From assembly GCF_014639875.1 (NCBI RefSeq), contig NZ_BMGD01000003.1:124001-188000 (forward strand): 64,000 nt of DNA, given 5' to 3'. The translations under genes were made by a program, and so were the position numbers. Source of the DNA: Blastomonas aquatica. GTDB lineage: Bacteria; Pseudomonadota; Alphaproteobacteria; Sphingomonadales; Sphingomonadaceae. This document shows positions 17,390-27,651 of this stretch, in pieces. Positions within the stretch are counted from its first letter, which is position 1, and each line of letters opens with the position of its first letter. Below the pieces are notes generated by a model. It was given only the letters and a program-made list of their open reading frames with translations, had not been told where the DNA came from and did no database searches.

Positions 17390-17429
17390 GTGTAAGTCGC
17401 AGTCCAAGAAGGAGGGCCGATCCGGTCAT
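17382..17429 (-). CDS. leuL: leu operon leader peptide
   Basis: A 15-residue open frame, MTGSALLLGLRLTRP, with five Leu codons (CTC, CTT, CTT, CTG, CTT) and a TAG that lies in the first arm of the attenuator. It ends about 145 bases before leuA. Stalling on the Leu run would leave the downstream arm free and prevent the terminator. No strong ribosome site precedes the ATG. Leucine attenuators in front of leuA are known in alphaproteobacteria; this assignment rests on the sequence pattern. Confidence 0.8.
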   Translation of the reverse strand: MTGSALLLGLRLTRP

Positions 17430-17521
17430 AATGGCATCGTCATTGCGCGAACAAGGCAATATGCGCAACAAAAAAATGGCATCGATAGGCGTCTGCGTCG
17501 GAAGCGGGTTGTCCGTCCCCG

Positions 17522-18190
17522 TCAGAAAGTCGCGAATAGGTTGACGTTGAAGGTATGATCAGCCCGGTCCTGCCCGTCGCGCACCACGTATTGGTTGAGA
17601 TATCCTGGGACCACTTCCACGCCCTTCGCCAGCGGGACCGAAACACCGACGAAATTGCGCCAAATCGATAGGCCGCCCCGCTGCACGCCGGTTCGGTCAA
17701 GGTCCACGAACGGCTCGGTATACGCAGCGATCTTGTTGTGCCGGGTGATGGGTACGCGCACCTGCACGAACTGCCGCAGACGCCACGCAGTACCGCCACG
17801 TTCGACGAAGGTGCGCTGTTCCAGCCGGGTGCGAGAATCGAGCGTCAGGCCGCCTTCGGTCGAAATCAGCCTGACATTGAACTCCTGGTAAAAACGGTGC
17901 TCGTTCAGCTCGGCCGGACCGACAGGATTGGTGCGGACATAGGCATAGCCAGCGCCGATGTTCACGTCCTTGCTCAGTCGATAGCCGACCAGCGAGCGCA
18001 GCAGCAGTTGTCCCAACCGGTCGGCGTCGTTGGTGAAACGCTCCTGCGCTTCGAGCCTAATGTAGACGTCATCGCTCGCGTTGATCGTTGCGAACTGGCC
18101 GAGCCAGATGTTGAAATCATCCTCGGTGGCCGAGGCCGGCGAGACCAGTAGAGCAGAACCGACGGCGCAGCAGAGCAAGCGCGATAACAT
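17522..18190 (-). CDS. DUF2490 family outer-membrane-like protein
   Basis: 222 residues: a signal peptide cleaved near ASATEDD, then alternating beta-strand sequence (IWLGQFATINASDD, RLEAQERF, GAGYAYVRTNP) ending in the terminal Phe typical of outer-membrane barrels (NLFATF). The family is described only as DUF2490. It lies just upstream of the leuA leader and downstream of the yceI-type gene, separated from the latter by a hairpin. Function unknown. Confidence 0.8.
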   Translation of the reverse strand: MLSRLLCCAVGSALLVSPASATEDDFNIWLGQFATINASDDVYIRLEAQERFTNDADRLGQLLLRSLVGYRLSKDVNIGAGYAYVRTNPVGPAELNEHRFYQEFNVRLISTEGGLTLDSRTRLEQRTFVERGGTAWRLRQFVQVRVPITRHNKIAAYTEPFVDLDRTGVQRGGLSIWRNFVGVSVPLAKGVEVVPGYLNQYVVRDGQDRADHTFNVNLFATF

Positions 18191-18286
18191 GGAATTTGTC
18201 TTCTTGTGGGAGGATGACGCTGGACCAAACGGCCAGCACGGCCAAAACGCGTCTCCGCAGGCCGCAGTGTATATATAGACATATAT

Positions 18287-18315
18287 TCTCTCCCCGGCAC
18301 ACGGCCGGGGAGAGA
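18287..18315 (-). terminator. Hairpin after the YceI-family gene
   Basis: A perfect 12-bp inverted repeat, TCTCTCCCCGGC (18287-18298) and GCCGGGGAGAGA (18304-18315), with a 5-base loop. It begins nine bases beyond the yceI stop. An AT-rich stretch, not a pure T-run, follows on the minus strand. Confidence 0.7.
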
Positions 18316-18323
18316 ATTGCGCC

Positions 18324-18947
18324 TTACTTCTTTTCGAACGCCACAGTGATGTCGAGTTCGACTTCGTCGCTGATCATCGGCAGCGCATAGTTCACGTTGA
18401 AATCGCTGCGCTTGATCGTCGTCTTGGCATGAAAGCCGACGGTTTCCTTCTTGTTGAAAGGATTGGCGCCCGCGCCCGAAAACTCGGTGTCGAGCACGAC
18501 CGGCTTGGTGACGCCGTTGAGCGTCAGGTCACCGGTGATCTTGGCGGTGTTGCCGGTCGCCGCGACGCTGGTCGAAACAAAGCGGGCGTCGGCAGGCGAC
18601 GAACCAAAGAAATCAGGCTGGCCGCCATCCTTGCCGGCGCGCAAAAGGTGCTCGGTCAGGCCCTTGCTGGCGGTGGTCACCTTTGACACCGGAATGGTAA
18701 TGTCCACTTTGGCAGTAGAGGGGTTGGCAGGATCAATCTCGAGCGTGCCGGTCGCATCGCCGAAGATGCCGAAATAGTCGTTGAAGCCGAAATGGCTGAC
18801 GCGCCAGCCGATCAGCGTGTGGCCGGGGTCGGTGGCATAGGAGCCTGCGGTGACACGGCTGGCGTCCAACTGGCCGGGAACCTGGGTGCCCTGGCCGATC
18901 AGCGGGGTGGCGGCAACAAGGGCGAGAATCGCGAGGGCTTTGCGCAT
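18324..18947 (-). CDS. YceI family periplasmic protein
   Basis: 207 residues from the ATG at 18947, preceded by GGAG. A signal peptide (MRKALAILALVAATPLIGQG) is followed by a YceI lipocalin-like barrel: TDPGHTLIGWRVSHFGFND, GTLEIDPANP, FVSTSV, ITGDLTLNGVTKPVVLD and VGFHAKTTIKRSDFNVNYA. YceI proteins bind isoprenoid-type amphiphiles in the periplasm. It appears monocistronic, with a terminator hairpin downstream. Confidence 0.9.
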   Translation of the reverse strand: MRKALAILALVAATPLIGQGTQVPGQLDASRVTAGSYATDPGHTLIGWRVSHFGFNDYFGIFGDATGTLEIDPANPSTAKVDITIPVSKVTTASKGLTEHLLRAGKDGGQPDFFGSSPADARFVSTSVAATGNTAKITGDLTLNGVTKPVVLDTEFSGAGANPFNKKETVGFHAKTTIKRSDFNVNYALPMISDEVELDITVAFEKK

Positions 18948-19041
18948 TGGGGGATACTCCTGACAGACGGTGGGGATAATGCGCGTGAAGTTGGGTTCCG
19001 CAGTCGCGCGAGTCAATCGTTGATGCGTACGCGACGAGAAT

Positions 19042-20298
19042 TCACCGCGTGCCGGCGTCCATGCCTGCGCGTACCACCGCATACACATCGCTCAACTGCT
19101 CGGCGGTCATGCAATAGGGCGGCATGACATAGACGGTGTTGCCCAAGGGGCGGATCAGCACGCCGTTTGCCCGGCCCCATGCGGCCAGATGCACCGCCCA
19201 GCTGGACAGATAGCCATTTCCACCGGCGGCGATATCAAACGCTGCGATCGTCCCGCATTGCCGGGTACTGGCGACCAGCGGATGATCGGCCATGGCTTGC
19301 AGCTCGGCCGCCTGAAACGCCGCCAGGTCGTCGATCCGCTGCTGGACCGGTTCGTCCGCCCAGATCGCCAGATTAGCCACCGCGGCAGCACATGCGAGCG
19401 GGTTGGCGGTATAGCTGCTCGAGTGGAAAAAGCAGTCGGCGCGGTCCTGCGACCAGTGCGCCATGAAGATCGGCTCGCTCGCCAGTGTCACCGCCAACGG
19501 CACCGACCCACCTGTCAGGCCCTTGGAGAGGCACAGGATATCGGGGATCACACCCGCCTGCTCGCATGCCAGCAGCGTTCCGGTACGCCCCCAGCCGGTC
19601 ATCACCTCATCAGCGATGAACAGCACATCATGGCGGGTACAGATCGCGGCCATTTGCGCGAGCACGGACGGCGGGTACATCAGCATCCCGCCTGCGCCCA
19701 ACACCAGCGGCTCGACAATGAACGCTGCGGCACCCTCGCGGCACGCCACGTCGAGCGCGTCGAGCGTCGCCTGCTCGGCTCCGGAGGTAGGGAAAGGGAT
19801 GCTGGTCACATCGAACAGCAATGGAGCATAAGGTTTGTTGAACACTCCCCGCGCGCCGACCGACATCGCGCCGATGGTGTCGCCATGATAGCTGTGCTCC
19901 ATCACGACGATCTTGTGACGATCAACCTTTCGGTTATGCCAATAGCCCAGCGCCATCTTCAGCGCGACCTCGACCGCAGTCGAGCCGGAGTCGCTGAAGA
20001 ACACGCGGGTGAGCGGCTCGGGCGTGATCTCGATCAACCCGCGCGCCAGCGCTTCGGCGGGCTCGTGCGTCCATCCGGCAAAGATGATCTGGTCGAGGTT
20101 CTCGGTCTGGTCGCGGATCGCGGCCATGATGCGCGGGTGCGCGTGGCCGTGCGTTGTGACCCACCAGCTCGAGATCGCATCGAGCCACTGACGGCCGTCG
20201 GCGCCATGCAGCACCGCGCCTTGCCCGCGCGCGATCAGCGGGATGTCCTCACCCAGCCCGTGCTGGGTGAAGGGATGCCAGACGGGGGAGGGCGTCAT
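19042..20298 (-). CDS. bioA: Adenosylmethionine-8-amino-7-oxononanoate aminotransferase
   Basis: 418 residues, a class III PLP aminotransferase. WHPFTQ at the start, DAISSWWVTTHGHAHP, SDSGSTAVEVALKMA and the PLP Lys region CLSKGLTGGSVPLA match BioA. It makes 7,8-diaminononanoate from KAPA using S-adenosylmethionine, the third-last step of biotin synthesis. Its start overlaps the bioD stop (ATGA). It is the last gene of bioFDA; bioB and bioC are absent here. Confidence 0.95.
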   Translation of the reverse strand: MTPSPVWHPFTQHGLGEDIPLIARGQGAVLHGADGRQWLDAISSWWVTTHGHAHPRIMAAIRDQTENLDQIIFAGWTHEPAEALARGLIEITPEPLTRVFFSDSGSTAVEVALKMALGYWHNRKVDRHKIVVMEHSYHGDTIGAMSVGARGVFNKPYAPLLFDVTSIPFPTSGAEQATLDALDVACREGAAAFIVEPLVLGAGGMLMYPPSVLAQMAAICTRHDVLFIADEVMTGWGRTGTLLACEQAGVIPDILCLSKGLTGGSVPLAVTLASEPIFMAHWSQDRADCFFHSSSYTANPLACAAAVANLAIWADEPVQQRIDDLAAFQAAELQAMADHPLVASTRQCGTIAAFDIAAGGNGYLSSWAVHLAAWGRANGVLIRPLGNTVYVMPPYCMTAEQLSDVYAVVRAGMDAGTR

Positions 20299-20912
20299 AT
20301 GAAATCCGCCAGATCGAACCCGTCGGTGAACCCTGCGGCGAGCGTCTGCGGGGTCAGCGTGTCGAGCCGGGCAAGGCGGCCCAAGCGGCGGACATTGCCG
20401 ATGGTAGCGATAGTCTCTTCGCTATCGGGCATCGCATCGCCGATGAACGCGATGCCGTGGATCGGCACGCCGCGCGCGCGCAGCGCCTCTATGGTCATCA
20501 GGCTGTGGTTGATCGTGCCCAACGCGGTGCGCGCGCAGACGATCACCGGGATCCGCCAGCGCGCGAAGACATCGGCGTACAGCACCGCCCTTGTGACCGG
20601 CACCAGCGCGCCGCCTGCGCCCTCGATCACCAAGGGCGCATCGACATCAGGCGGTGTCAGCGCATCGGGATCGATCTCGACGCGGTCGATCTCGGCGGCC
20701 AGATGCGGCGAGGCGGGGGTGACCAGCCGCCAGGCTTCGGGGAGCGTCGATGCGGGCACCATGCGTTCGACGAAGCCGGTGTCGGTCTCGCCCTCAAGGC
20801 CAGACTGGATCGGCTTCCAATAGCGCGCACGCAAAGCCTGGACGAGGGCGGCGCTGAACACCGACTTGCCGATATCGGTGTCGGTTCCTGTAACAACAAA
20901 GCGGGGTTTCAT
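20295..20912 (-). CDS. bioD: Dethiobiotin synthetase
   Basis: 205 residues. The P-loop FVVTGTDTDIGKSVFSAALVQ is the BioD signature when read from TGTDTDIGKS. PLVIEGAGGALVPVT is the second conserved motif. It carboxylates diaminononanoate with CO2 and ATP to form the ureido ring of dethiobiotin. Both ends overlap neighbours by ATGA, which implies tight coupling with bioF and bioA. Confidence 0.94.
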   Translation of the reverse strand: MKPRFVVTGTDTDIGKSVFSAALVQALRARYWKPIQSGLEGETDTGFVERMVPASTLPEAWRLVTPASPHLAAEIDRVEIDPDALTPPDVDAPLVIEGAGGALVPVTRAVLYADVFARWRIPVIVCARTALGTINHSLMTIEALRARGVPIHGIAFIGDAMPDSEETIATIGNVRRLGRLARLDTLTPQTLAAGFTDGFDLADFI

Positions 20913-22042
20913 GCGGGGATCATGATCCTGTCGAGTGATTCGGCCAGCGCGCCGATATCACCCATCGACACGTTGCGGGTAATGGAAATGCGCAGCCGCG
21001 CGGTGCCCTGCGGCACGGTGGGCGGGCGGATGCCGCGAATGTCGAAGCCCTGGCGCTGCAGGCTGGCCGCGATCTTCATGGTGCGCGCATCGTCGCCGAT
21101 GATCACGGGCAGGATCTGCGTGTCAGATGGCGCGGTGCCCAACCGGGGGGCGAGCAGGCGGCGCGCTTCGGCGACGCGGGCGAACAGATCGTCTCGCCAG
21201 TCGTCATGGCCAGCGACCAGCGTTAGCGCCCGGCGTACCATATGTGCGACCAGCGGCGAGGGCGCGGTCGAGAAGACGAGGGGGCGGGCGCGGTTGATAA
21301 GGAAATCGGTCACCACGTTGGGAGCGCAAATCAGCGCGCCTTCGCAGCCCAAGGCTTTGCCACAGGTGTGCAGGGTGATGACGTTCGGCTGGCCGGCAAG
21401 ACCGTGCGCAAGTCCGGCACCGCCGGGTCCGAACACGCCGGTGGCATGCGCTTCGTCAATTACCAGCGCAGCATCGTGCCGAGCCGCCACCTGTGCCAGA
21501 TCGGCCAGCGGGGCGCAGTCGCCATCCATGCTGTAGAGACTTTCGACCGCGATCCAGGCGCGCCCGGTGCCGCCTGCGTCACGCCAGCCGGCGATGACAT
21601 CCTCGAACGCCTGTGCGTCATTGTGAGCCGCAGGGCGGCATTCTGCGCGGCCCAGCCTCATCCCGTCATGCGCGCTCGCGTGGATCAGACTATCGTGCAC
21701 CACCAGATCGCCGCGCTGGGGCAGCGCGGCGAACAATGCTGCGTTGGCAGCAAAGCCGGTGGCAAAGAACAAGGCGGCCTCAGAGCCGAAATGCGTCGCG
21801 GCATCGGCTTCCAGCGCTTCGTGCGCCGGATGGTTGCCACGCAGCAGCCGCGATCCGCCTGATCCAGCAGGCAGGCCGAGCGCCATGGCTTCGCGCAAGG
21901 CATCGTGCAGCAGGGTCGATCCCGCCAGCCCGAGGTAATCGTTCGAGGCGAAGTCCTTGCCTTCCCGGGGACCAAGCGCACGCAGCCTCGAATCCCTTTT
22001 CAGGGATTCGAGTTGCGCTGCATGATCCTCGAAAATCGGCGT
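20909..22042 (-). CDS. bioF: 8-amino-7-oxononanoate synthase
   Basis: A PLP enzyme of the alpha-oxoamine synthase group, with KDFASNDYLGLAGS, GSGGSRLLRGNHPAHEALE, IDEAHATGVFGPGG and the PLP Lys region TLHTCGKALGCEGA. It condenses pimeloyl thioester with alanine. The start is uncertain. An ATG at 22090 would overlap ilvC by 35 bases. A TTG at 22042, 13 bases after the ilvC stop, gives a more usual N-terminus (ITPIFEDHAAQLESL), about 377 residues. Either way there is no room for a separate promoter after ilvC. Confidence 0.92.
   Translation of the reverse strand, partial: TPIFEDHAAQLESLKRDSRLRALGPREGKDFASNDYLGLAGSTLLHDALREAMALGLPAGSGGSRLLRGNHPAHEALEADAATHFGSEAALFFATGFAANAALFAALPQRGDLVVHDSLIHASAHDGMRLGRAECRPAAHNDAQAFEDVIAGWRDAGGTGRAWIAVESLYSMDGDCAPLADLAQVAARHDAALVIDEAHATGVFGPGGAGLAHGLAGQPNVITLHTCGKALGCEGALICAPNVVTDFLINRARPLVFSTAPSPLVAHMVRRALTLVAGHDDWRDDLFARVAEARRLLAPRLGTAPSDTQILPVIIGDDARTMKIAASLQRQGFDIRGIRPPTVPQGTARLRISITRNVSMGDIGALAESLDRIMIPA
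21987..22012 (-). other. Perfect 11-bp hairpin with GAAA loop in the bioF 5' coding region
   Basis: On the minus strand CTCGAATCCCT (22002-22012) and AGGGATTCGAG (21987-21997) flank the tetraloop GAAA. It lies about 10 codons after the bioF start, within codons for QLESLKRDSRLR. Such a strong stem near a start could tune bioF translation relative to ilvC; no T-run follows, so it is not a terminator. Confidence 0.55.
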
Positions 22043-22055
22043 GATCAAAGACCGA

Positions 22056-23198
<1,143 letters not shown>

Positions 23199-23714
23199 TT
23201 ACCCTGCCGTGGCCCCCCGGGTCATCGCGACGACTCCGGTGCGGGCGACCTCGACCAGCCCGACCTCGCGCATCAGCGCGATGAACTGGTTGATCTTTTC
23301 CGACGATCCGGAAATCTCGAAGACGAAGCTGCCGGTGCTGGTGTCGACCGGGCGCGCGCGGAAGATATCCGCCAGCCGCAGCGCCTCGATCCGGGCTTCG
23401 CCGGTTCCGGCAACCTTGATCAGCGCCAGCTCGCGCTCGACATGCGGGCCAAGCTCGGTGAGATCGGCGACGCGGTGCACCGCCACCAGCCGGTCGAGCT
23501 GCGCAATGATCTGGTCGATCACCGCAGGCGGGCTGACCGTCACGATGGTGATCCGGCTGACCGCATGGTCCTCGCTGATATCGGCCACCGTCAGGCTTTC
23601 GATGTTGTAGCCGCGTGCGGTGAACATACCGGCAATCTTCGCCAGAATGCCCGCCTCGTTGTCGACGGTCACGGTCAGAACGTGCCGTTCGGATGCCTGT
23701 TGCTGAATATGCAT
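23199..23714 (-). CDS. ilvN: Acetolactate synthase small (regulatory) subunit
   Basis: 171 residues with an N-terminal ACT domain (RHVLTVTVDNEAGILAKIAG, FTARGYNIESLTVA) and the C-terminal small-subunit domain (ELALIKVAGTGEAR, FEISGSSEKINQFI). It binds valine and confers feedback inhibition on IlvB. The ACT domain is complete. It lies 115 bases after ilvB. Confidence 0.96.
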   Translation of the reverse strand: MHIQQQASERHVLTVTVDNEAGILAKIAGMFTARGYNIESLTVADISEDHAVSRITIVTVSPPAVIDQIIAQLDRLVAVHRVADLTELGPHVERELALIKVAGTGEARIEALRLADIFRARPVDTSTGSFVFEISGSSEKINQFIALMREVGLVEVARTGVVAMTRGATAG

Positions 23715-23829
23715 GGGGCGATCTTTCAGAAAGGGTGAAAGCCGATGCTGCCCGCAGCAGAATGCCGCGCTAGCAGGATGGGCAAATCGGCTTTCGCCGA
23801 TGGGACGTCACGGAGCGCATGAAACCGCA

Positions 23830-25584
23830 TCAGACGAGCGCCTTGGCTTCGTCTTCCATGGTGCCGGCCACTTCGTCGCCATACAGCATCATGTCGGTGT
23901 GCGCCGCGCCCGAAGGGATCATCGGCAGGCAGTTGGCGAGTTTTGCCACGCGGCAATCGACCAGCACGGGGCCCGGATGATCGATCATCGCCTGAATGCC
24001 AGCGTCGAGGTCGCTCTGTTCGGAAATGCGGATGCCCTTCCAGCCATAAGCCTCGGCCAGAGCAACGAAATCGGGCAGCGCATCAGAATAGCTTTCCGAA
24101 TAGCGGCTTTCATAGGTCAGCTGCTGCCATTGGCGCACCATGCCCATATACTCATTGTTGAGAATGAAAATCTTTACCGGCAGGCGATATTGCGTCGCAG
24201 TACCTAGTTCCTGGATGTTCATCTGGATCGAGGCTTCGCCGGCGATGTCGATGCACAAGGCATCGGGATTGCCCAATTGCGCGCCGATCGCGGCGGGCAG
24301 GCCATAGCCCATGGTGCCAAGCCCGCCCGAGGTCAGCCATTTGTTGGGCTGCTCGAAGCGGAAATACTGTGCCGCCCACATCTGGTGCTGGCCGACTTCG
24401 GTCGAGATGATCGGGCTTTGGTCTTTGGTCAGCGCATACAGCCGTTCGATCGCCTGTTGTGGCATGATCTCGCTGTCGCTGTCGCTGGGCGGATAGGCCA
24501 GGCACTCGCGCGCGCGCCAGCCCTTGATCCGCGACTGCCACTCGGACAGATCGCGCTTTTCGTGACCGATCGCCTCGAGCGCATCGATGATCTGGCCAAG
24601 CACCGTTGTGCAATCACCCACGATGCCCAGGTCCACCCGCACTGTCTTGTTGATCGACGAACGGTCGATATCAATGTGGATCTTCTTGGACTCGGGCGAG
24701 AACGCGTCGAGCCGCCCGGTAACCCGGTCGTCGAACCGCGCGCCGACGCAGATCACCAGATCGGCGCGGTTCATCACCATGTTGGCCTCGTAGGTGCCGT
24801 GCATCCCGAGCATGCCCAGCCATTCGGGATGCTCGGACGGGAAAGCACCCAGGCCCATCAGCGTCGAGGTGACCGGCGCGCCGGTCATATCCTGAAGCTG
24901 GCGCAGCAGTTCGCTCGCCTCTGGCCCCGCATTGATGACACCGCCGCCTGAATAGATCACCGGGCTGGTGGCCGCACTGATCATCTTGGCAGCCTGTGCG
25001 ATATCATCGGGCATGCCTGCGGTGACCGGCGCGTACCGCAGGTTCGGGCGGGCAGGAGCGTCCCGGTCATAAGGTGCGCTGGCGACCTGAACGTCCTTGG
25101 GAATGTCGATCAGCACCGGGCCGGGGCGGCCCTTGGTCGCGATGTGGAATGCCTCGCGCACGGTCGAGGCGAGCTTGGCCGGGTCCTTCACCAGATAATT
25201 GTGCTTGGTGCAGTGGCGGGTGATGCCGATGGTGTCGGCTTCCTGGAAAGCATCGGTCCCAATCAGGTTGGTCGCAACCTGGCCGGTGATGACCACCATC
25301 GGGATCGAGTCCATCAGCGCATCGGTGATTCCGGTGACCGCATTGGTCGCGCCGGGGCCCGAGGTGACGAGCACGACGCCGGGCTTGCCGGTGGCGCGGG
25401 CATAGCCTTCTGCCGCATGCGCTGCTGCCTGTTCGTGCCGCACCAGGATGTGGCGCAGCGAAGGGTGGCCGAAGATCGCGTCGTAAATCGGCAGCACCGC
25501 GCCGCCGGGATAGCCGAAAATCACTTCGACGCCCTGCTCGACCAGCGTTTCAACCAGTATCTGCGCGCCGCTCAGTTCGGCCAT
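23830..25584 (-). CDS. ilvB: Acetolactate synthase large (catalytic) subunit
   Basis: 584 residues from the ATG at 25584; TTG at 25590 is the only earlier codon. The ThDP-dependent fold includes the catalytic Glu region [27 protein letters not shown] and the ThDP-Mg motif [10 protein letters not shown]...LNNEYMG, where GEA stands in place of GDG. It makes acetolactate and acetohydroxybutyrate. It is followed by ilvN and ilvC. A 220-base leader with two strong hairpins precedes it, suggesting attenuation. Confidence 0.96.
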   Translation of the reverse strand: MAELSGAQILVETLVEQGVEVIFGYPGGAVLPIYDAIFGHPSLRHILVRHEQAAAHAAEGYARATGKPGVVLVTSGPGATNAVTGITDALMDSIPMVVITGQVATNLIGTDAFQEADTIGITRHCTKHNYLVKDPAKLASTVREAFHIATKGRPGPVLIDIPKDVQVASAPYDRDAPARPNLRYAPVTAGMPDDIAQAAKMISAATSPVIYSGGGVINAGPEASELLRQLQDMTGAPVTSTLMGLGAFPSEHPEWLGMLGMHGTYEANMVMNRADLVICVGARFDDRVTGRLDAFSPESKKIHIDIDRSSINKTVRVDLGIVGDCTTVLGQIIDALEAIGHEKRDLSEWQSRIKGWRARECLAYPPSDSDSEIMPQQAIERLYALTKDQSPIISTEVGQHQMWAAQYFRFEQPNKWLTSGGLGTMGYGLPAAIGAQLGNPDALCIDIAGEASIQMNIQELGTATQYRLPVKIFILNNEYMGMVRQWQQLTYESRYSESYSDALPDFVALAEAYGWKGIRISEQSDLDAGIQAMIDHPGPVLVDCRVAKLANCLPMIPSGAAHTDMMLYGDEVAGTMEDEAKALV

Positions 25585-25613
25585 GACCAAAAACCCATCC
25601 TCAAGAAAACCAA

Positions 25614-25636
25614 GGCCCGCTTAGACAAAGCGGGCC
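25614..25636 (-). terminator. Probable attenuator hairpin upstream of ilvB
   Basis: A 9-bp perfect inverted repeat, GGCCCGCTT and AAGCGGGCC, with a 5-base loop is followed on the minus strand by TTGGTTTTCTTG, about 30 bases before the ilvB start. A second strong stem (AACCCGGCGC with GCGCCGGGTT, 25694-25722) lies upstream and is followed by GATTTT. A TTG-started 24-codon frame with Ile, Leu, Val and Ile near its start runs from 25695 to a TAA at 25621, inside the terminator. Its weak start makes the leader peptide tentative. Confidence 0.6.
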
Positions 25637-25808
25637 GATGTTGCAAAACCATATGCTGCCGAGCGACGTGCACCAATCGAAACCGGTAAAATCAACCCGG
25701 CGCAGGCAGCCCGCGCCGGGTTGGAAAACCCATTTGACAGGTCGAAGGACGCTGGCAGCAACGTCGTGACCCGTGCGCTCTAAAAGACATAAAATGCTGC
25801 GTCAACAC

Positions 25809-26774
25809 CTAATGGTGGAATAAAATATCAAAATTCACCACTAGACTATCGGAAAGTGGTTCTATGAATCTGTGCCAGTCCTTGGGCGGCTGGTTGCGGA
25901 ACCAGGTGTACTGGCGCTTGGCGTACTGCCGCGTGGCGAGCTGGCCATCGGCGAGGCTTTGCGCGAGATCGCTTTCCCCGCGCAGCAGACGGGCAACCTC
26001 TGGCACGCCGATCGCGCGCATCACCGGTAGATCGGGCGACAGGTGCCGCGTCAGCAGCGTTTCGACCTCTTGGCGGGCACTACCATCGAGCATCGCGGCG
26101 AACCTGCGATCACACCGCTCGAGCAGCCAGTCGCGCGGGGGCTGCAGGACCAGCGGACGCAGCGCGATCTGCGCGCCGATCCCGCCCACCTTGCGCGCTT
26201 GCCAATGCGCGACCGGTTGGCCGGTCGACCGGATGATCTCGAGCGCGCGTGCGACCCTGGTCGTATCGGCAGCATTCAGCCGCGCGGCGCTGGCGGGATC
26301 TTCCTGGCGGAGCGCGGCATAGGTCTGCTCAACGGGCATCGCGCGCACCGCTGCGCGGATTTCAGCGTCGATTGGCGGAATTGGCGCGATACCGTGGAGC
26401 AGCGTCTGGATATACAGCCCGGTACCCCCGACGAGGATTGGCAGCGTACCGGCGGAATGTGCGGCGGTAATCTCGGCACGCGCATCAGAAGCCCATCGCG
26501 CGGCGGAGCAGGCCTCGGCGCCATCGATATAGCCGAACAAACGGTGCTCGATGCCGCCCATTTCATCAGGCTCGGGGCGCGCGCTCAGCACGGCCAGATC
26601 GGCATAGACTTGCGCGCTATCGGCGTTGAGGATCACCGCGCGTTGCCCGTGTGCCTCAAGCCATTGCGCATAGCGGACCGCCAATCCGCTCTTGCCGCTG
26701 GCGGTCGGTCCGGCAATAAGCGCCACCGCCGGGAGAATGTTTCCGGTCCTATCGAGGGAAGATGTTGTGCCCAT
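25809..26774 (-). CDS. miaA: tRNA dimethylallyltransferase
   Basis: About 321 residues from the ATG at 26774. It has the P-loop LIAGPTASGKSGLA, the DSAQVYADLAVLSARP substrate motif, VGGTGLYIQTL, and the C-terminal basic ATRQYAKRQYTWFR. It transfers an isoprenyl group to A37 of tRNAs reading UNN codons. The ATG start overlaps the serB start by eight bases in divergent orientation. A GTG at 26726 (reading ALIAGP next) would remove the overlap. The open frame to 26834 lies inside serB. Confidence 0.93.
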   Translation of the reverse strand: MGTTSSLDRTGNILPAVALIAGPTASGKSGLAVRYAQWLEAHGQRAVILNADSAQVYADLAVLSARPEPDEMGGIEHRLFGYIDGAEACSAARWASDARAEITAAHSAGTLPILVGGTGLYIQTLLHGIAPIPPIDAEIRAAVRAMPVEQTYAALRQEDPASAARLNAADTTRVARALEIIRSTGQPVAHWQARKVGGIGAQIALRPLVLQPPRDWLLERCDRRFAAMLDGSARQEVETLLTRHLSPDLPVMRAIGVPEVARLLRGESDLAQSLADGQLATRQYAKRQYTWFRNQPPKDWHRFIEPLSDSLVVNFDILFHH

Positions 26775-27645
26775 AGCCGTGCTGATAGCAGCAGAGCCCC
26801 TGCCAGCGGGAGAGCTAAACGCTGCCACCGACAAATTGCATCAGGCAGGGCTGGTGGTGGGCACGAGCCACTGGGTCGAACCCGGGCTGGTGGGCGAGGT
26901 TCGGTTCACTGGCGACCGTGCTGCTGCCAATGACGCGCTCGAACCGCTGCGCGCCGCCGCCGATGTGCTGGTGCTCGACGAGGCCGCGCGCGATCCGCGG
27001 CTGCTGGTCTCCGACATGGACAGCACCATGATCGTCAACGAATGCATCGACGAGCTTGCCGATTACGCCGGGGTCAAGCCTCAGGTCGCCGCCATCACCG
27101 AACGCGCGATGCAGGGCGAGCTCGATTTCGAGGCCGCGCTGCGTGAACGCGTCGCGCTGCTCGAGGGTCTGAGCGAACATGTCATCGCCGATTGCCTCGC
27201 CCAGCGGATCCGCCCGATGCCAGGTGCACGCACATTGGTCCGCACGCTGTCGCGGCGCGGCGCGGACTGTGTGCTGGTTTCGGGCGGTTTCCATTCGTTT
27301 GCCGATGTCATCGGAGCAGAGCTGGGCTTCAACGCGGTGTTCGCCAACCGGCTGGTGATCGAGCACGGTCACCTGACCGGCGATCTTGAAGGTACGATCG
27401 TCGATGCCGCGCGCAAGGCGGCAATCCTGATGGAGCAATCGGTGGGGCAGGGGCTTGAGGCGCGTCAGGTGATCGCGCTGGGCGATGGCGCAAACGATAT
27501 CCCGATGCTGAAAGCCGCCGGAACCGGAATCGCCTACCACGCCAAGCCCGCGGCGATCGCGGCAGCCGATGCGCATATCGCGCATGGCGACTGGACCGTC
27601 CTGCTCCACGCGCTGGGAATAGCGCGCGCCGACTGGAGCGATTGA
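26767..27645 (+). CDS. serB: Phosphoserine phosphatase
   Basis: 292 residues from the GTG at 26767, preceded by GAGGGAAG; no ATG is suitably placed. A degenerate ACT-like N-terminal part (residues 1-75) is followed by the HAD domain: catalytic LLVSDMDSTMI, VLVSGGFHSF, Lys in AARKAAI, and GDGANDIPML. It hydrolyses phosphoserine in the last step of serine synthesis. It diverges from miaA with overlapping 5' ends and converges with the SDR gene at a shared hairpin. Confidence 0.94.
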   Translation: MPIAVLIAAEPLPAGELNAATDKLHQAGLVVGTSHWVEPGLVGEVRFTGDRAAANDALEPLRAAADVLVLDEAARDPRLLVSDMDSTMIVNECIDELADYAGVKPQVAAITERAMQGELDFEAALRERVALLEGLSEHVIADCLAQRIRPMPGARTLVRTLSRRGADCVLVSGGFHSFADVIGAELGFNAVFANRLVIEHGHLTGDLEGTIVDAARKAAILMEQSVGQGLEARQVIALGDGANDIPMLKAAGTGIAYHAKPAAIAAADAHIAHGDWTVLLHALGIARADWSD

Positions 27646-27651
27646 GACGCG

